From assembly GCF_035222275.1 (NCBI RefSeq), contig NC_085885.1, positions 2,728,001 through 2,792,000 on the forward strand: a DNA stretch of 64,000 nt. The letters run 5' to 3'. Of this stretch, positions 61,554-64,000 are shown in pieces. The number at the start of each line of letters is the position of its first letter. Position 1 is the first letter of the stretch. A model generated the notes under the pieces. It saw only the letters and a list, made by a program, of their open reading frames with translations. It was not told where the DNA came from and searched no databases. The position numbers and the translations under genes were made by a program. The DNA is from Podospora bellae-mahoneyi (lineage: Eukaryota; Ascomycota; Sordariomycetes; Sordariales; Podosporaceae).

Positions 61554-63941
61554 CTAACCCTCTGTGCCACTGCTTCTGAAAGTAGCACAAAGCGCCGCGT
61601 AGTGGTGCGTGAGGTCCAGGACGTTCTGCGGCAGGTTGGTGGCCTGAATGATGCTCCGAATCTTGACGGCGCCCTCATCCTCAATGAGAATGCGAATTGT
61701 GTGTAGCAGCTCGGGTGAGAACTCGCTGTACCACCTATACTGCCAAGTTACCAGCCGGATGACTGCCGCAACCGCATCTCGTGTGAGCTTGGTCTTCATA
61801 AACACCTTCAAGATACCCGCAAGGGCCTTGGGGCTAAACCGCTGTCCGAGACAGGCACGGTACGCCTCCACAGCCTCGTCCGTGTGCTGGAGGCGCTCGG
61901 CAAGGCTGCCAAGAATCTCCCACTCCTCAGGGGACTTCTTGTACTGCATGCTTTGAGCGCGGTACTGAGCCATCTGGGTACGCCATATTGTGTAGACGCG
62001 GAGGTCCTCGTAGAGTACCATGAAAAGGCTGTCAAGCCAACGCTCACACAGCCGCTTGTTATTAAGCCGGGAGGAGTGGTCCTCGGAACCCTGTTTAATG
62101 TCAGCAACTGGCCCTACGTGGTCAGACACTGCTGCACTCACCTTCTCTTCTGCCTTCTTCACCACATCGGGGTCCATAGCACTCGAAGGTCTCTCGATAT
62201 CTTCGGGCTTTCCCTTGGCCGCTGGTGGCGCCAGATTTTCACCGTCAGCTTCCTGGCCAGCTTCTTCGCTCTTTTCAGCCACCTCAGTCTCCCCCACCGC
62301 AGTTTCTCCGTTAACGCCTGGGTCAGGGCTTCCGCGAAGAACATCGGTGCTAGGATTTCGGTTCGCGGGGTAATGCGAGGATTCCTGCTTCTCACGGTAC
62401 TCGTCTTCCATGACGAAGACGTTGCTCCGGATCTTGAGCAGCTGGTCCCAGCCAATCTTGGCTGTCATTTCGGTCAAGATGGCGTAGGCCTGCTTGAAGG
62501 TGCCACGATACGTGGCCGCGCGGAGGCCCAAGAGACTCGGGTCAATCTGCTCCGAGTAACGAAAATCGGGCTCACTGTCGATCTCGTCTAGCCTCGTCTC
62601 GGGGAGGGTTGGCAAGTGATACTCCTTCGGCTCCGGCATGACCGGTGCATCCTTATCCTGGTAGGTGAACATCGGGCACGAGTTGAGTGTCGTCAGCGCA
62701 TTTTCCCAATCTTCCATGGCCACATAGACCTGGGCGAGTCTAGCCCATGTTCCAAACTCGCTCGGTGCTGCGATGGTGCTTCGGTCGGCGCAGCCAAGAG
62801 CCAGCCGTAGTCTCTCTTCCCTCTGTTCGGGAGTGGTGGCAGTCTCAGCCTTCTTCAACAGGAATTCGGCTTGCGTGTCCAGCATGACATAATCCATGGG
62901 CATTTCCTTGATGGCTTCGTGCAGGACGCGGATGCCTTGTACCTCCTCGTTGCCCATGAACATGACCTTAGCCAGCAAAGATGCAACCTCAACGTTCTGC
63001 GTGCGCAATTTCTCGAACAAGTTGATACCCGAGGCGTAGCGACCGGTAGTGTGAAAGTATTTTATGAGACCAGTCGTGAGATGATTCGAAACAACGTTGG
63101 GTACCTGTACAACCGAGTCGGACCCGAGCGACCAGCCTGCCCGTCCATTAGCAATCGCTCGTCGTTGACGTATTCTGGTATGACAACGTACCCCTGAAAA
63201 ATAGCTGCTCGGCTGCGCTGAGGAAGCGATGTTCCGTCTCCGTGTTAGTGACGGGGTTGAACCGTCTCACGCACATGATCTTCCTTATAGCATCACCTGT
63301 TCCATCGTCGGCATAAGAATAGGCTCGCAACACACTGCAGAGATATGTCTCTAGCCAGAGCTCGTCGGTTGCCTTGCGCTTTTCGCCACGCTCGTCAATA
63401 CAGTAAGCTTCTACTGAACCAGGAAAGGGGGCATGCACGCGCATATCGACTCGGGAGAAGGCATTGTAGCAGCTGGAAAGAAGGAGTTGTCAGCTAACGT
63501 GCTGAATACACAATCGTGGGTATAGGCGTACCAGTAGGTGCCCTCGAGCGTCTTTGTGGTTGCCGAGGGGCCAAACTCTTTGTATGCAAGAGTGTTGATG
63601 TAGGCAGCCAGACTGGCTGACGACGAGGCATCTACACCGGTGACATGGTGGTACACCCCAACTTGCTTGGTTTGTTGTCTCAATGGTTGTTTGACGAGGT
63701 GGACGAGGTCAGGGGGGCCCAGTTCACGAAGGGAGCTCAGAGACTCGGTGCGAGTCTCAATTGCTTCGTGCAGGAGCTCTTCCGTGACCCTGAGAGCAGT
63801 GTTAGTGGTTATTGAAGAGTGCCTGGCAATGACTGAGGTGGAGGCAGACGAACTCGGGAACCGCTGGCGCTACCATGATGGATGCGCCGTTGCGACGGGA
63901 ATGAGATGCCCCTCAGGGAGCTCGAGAAGACGAAGCTGGTC
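61554..63941 (-). CDS. ChAPs exomer subunit (BUD7/BCH1-like), 5' end outside window
   Basis: Five exons lie in the window, complement(61554..62090, 62142..63136, 63192..63472, 63532..63789, 63874..63941); an acceptor at 63942-63943 shows that at least one more exon lies to the right. The protein has SCYNAFSRVD-like sequence (GTYCCYNAFSRVDMRVH), HRFLSAAEQLFFRGWSLG, NHLTTGLIKYFHTTGRYASG and TPR-like repeats (FGTWARLAQVYVAMEDWENA). It ends in RLCERWLDSLFMVLYEDLRVYTIW and ILIEDEGAVKIRSIIQA. These are hallmarks of the Chs5-Arf1-binding proteins of exomer, which sorts chitin synthase and other cargo from the trans-Golgi to the cell surface. One intron (62091-62141, 51 nt) is in frame without a stop. 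A disordered Glu-rich insert lies at about 62150-62350. Confidence 0.92.
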
Positions 63942-64000
63942 TTAAGAGAAGACGGGAGCTTGGACCTTGCGGTGGGATTGGAACCTGGGTGGGTAGTGGC

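Noticed and set aside
1-64000. Genetic code reassignment of UAG to an amino acid
   Set aside because: Intact housekeeping genes end at TAG (for example GPN1 at 57623-57625 and ChAPs at 61554-61556), with intergenic sequence after it. UAG is therefore a normal stop here, and the in-frame UAGs need another explanation.
1-64000. LTR elements, other retroelements or DNA transposons
   Set aside because: I saw no reverse transcriptase, integrase, transposase or long terminal repeats. Only AT-rich patches and short tandem repeats are present, and these cannot be assigned to an element.

Overview
The window reads as nuclear DNA of a filamentous ascomycete, most likely a sordariomycete of the Sordariales type (Podospora/Chaetomium-like). 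The evidence is GC-rich coding sequence, many introns of 49-84 nt with GTANGT-like donors, CTAAC/CTAAT branch sites and YAG acceptors, and fungus-specific families: CLR5 domain, SUR7/PalI, PTH11-like rhodopsin-fold membrane proteins, DUF7053 and ChAPs. The genus is inference. For most multi-exon genes the exon lengths I propose add up to a whole number of codons, which supports the joins.

Layout. 0-13.6 kb: 3' part of a P-TEFb-type cyclin (+), a CLR5-domain protein (-), a HAD-like protein (-), an FBPase/SBPase-family phosphatase (+), a SUR7-family plasma-membrane protein (+) and TRAPPC12 (-). 13.6-43 kb is sparser and looks accessory: a degenerate 21-nt tandem repeat, a broken coiled-coil gene, a small secreted cysteine-rich protein, a PTH11-like receptor-type protein, a cytochrome P450, a 7-TM membrane protein with a 20-nt exon, a secreted Pro/Thr/Lys repeat protein, a decayed 2-oxoglutarate-dioxygenase-like gene, a GH18 chitinase with a C-terminal CBM1, another eroded uncharacterised gene, a SAM methyltransferase and a small mitochondrial-type protein. 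44-64 kb is dense housekeeping: molybdate-anion transporter, SSF1, RRP3, CWF19-like, a DUF7053 protein, GPN1, RPB12, a HIT protein, an aldo-keto reductase and a ChAPs (BUD7/BCH1) exomer subunit that runs off the right edge.

Gene relations. SSF1 (60S maturation) and RRP3 (18S maturation) are divergent from one 274-bp promoter that holds an inverted repeat. GPN1 (RNA polymerase II assembly and import) is tail-to-tail with RPB12, a subunit shared by the nuclear RNA polymerases. The accessory half carries surface, secreted and degradative functions but does not form an obvious biosynthetic cluster.

The most interesting signal is in-frame UAG codons. The cyclin frame is interrupted only by two TAG codons 21 nt apart and then stays open for 249 codons. 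The dioxygenase-like gene has a TAG where the family would have Trp. Sordariomycetes are known to edit UAG to UGG by A-to-I mRNA editing in sexual tissue, so these are candidate stop-loss editing sites, with RIP-like or ordinary decay as the competing explanation.
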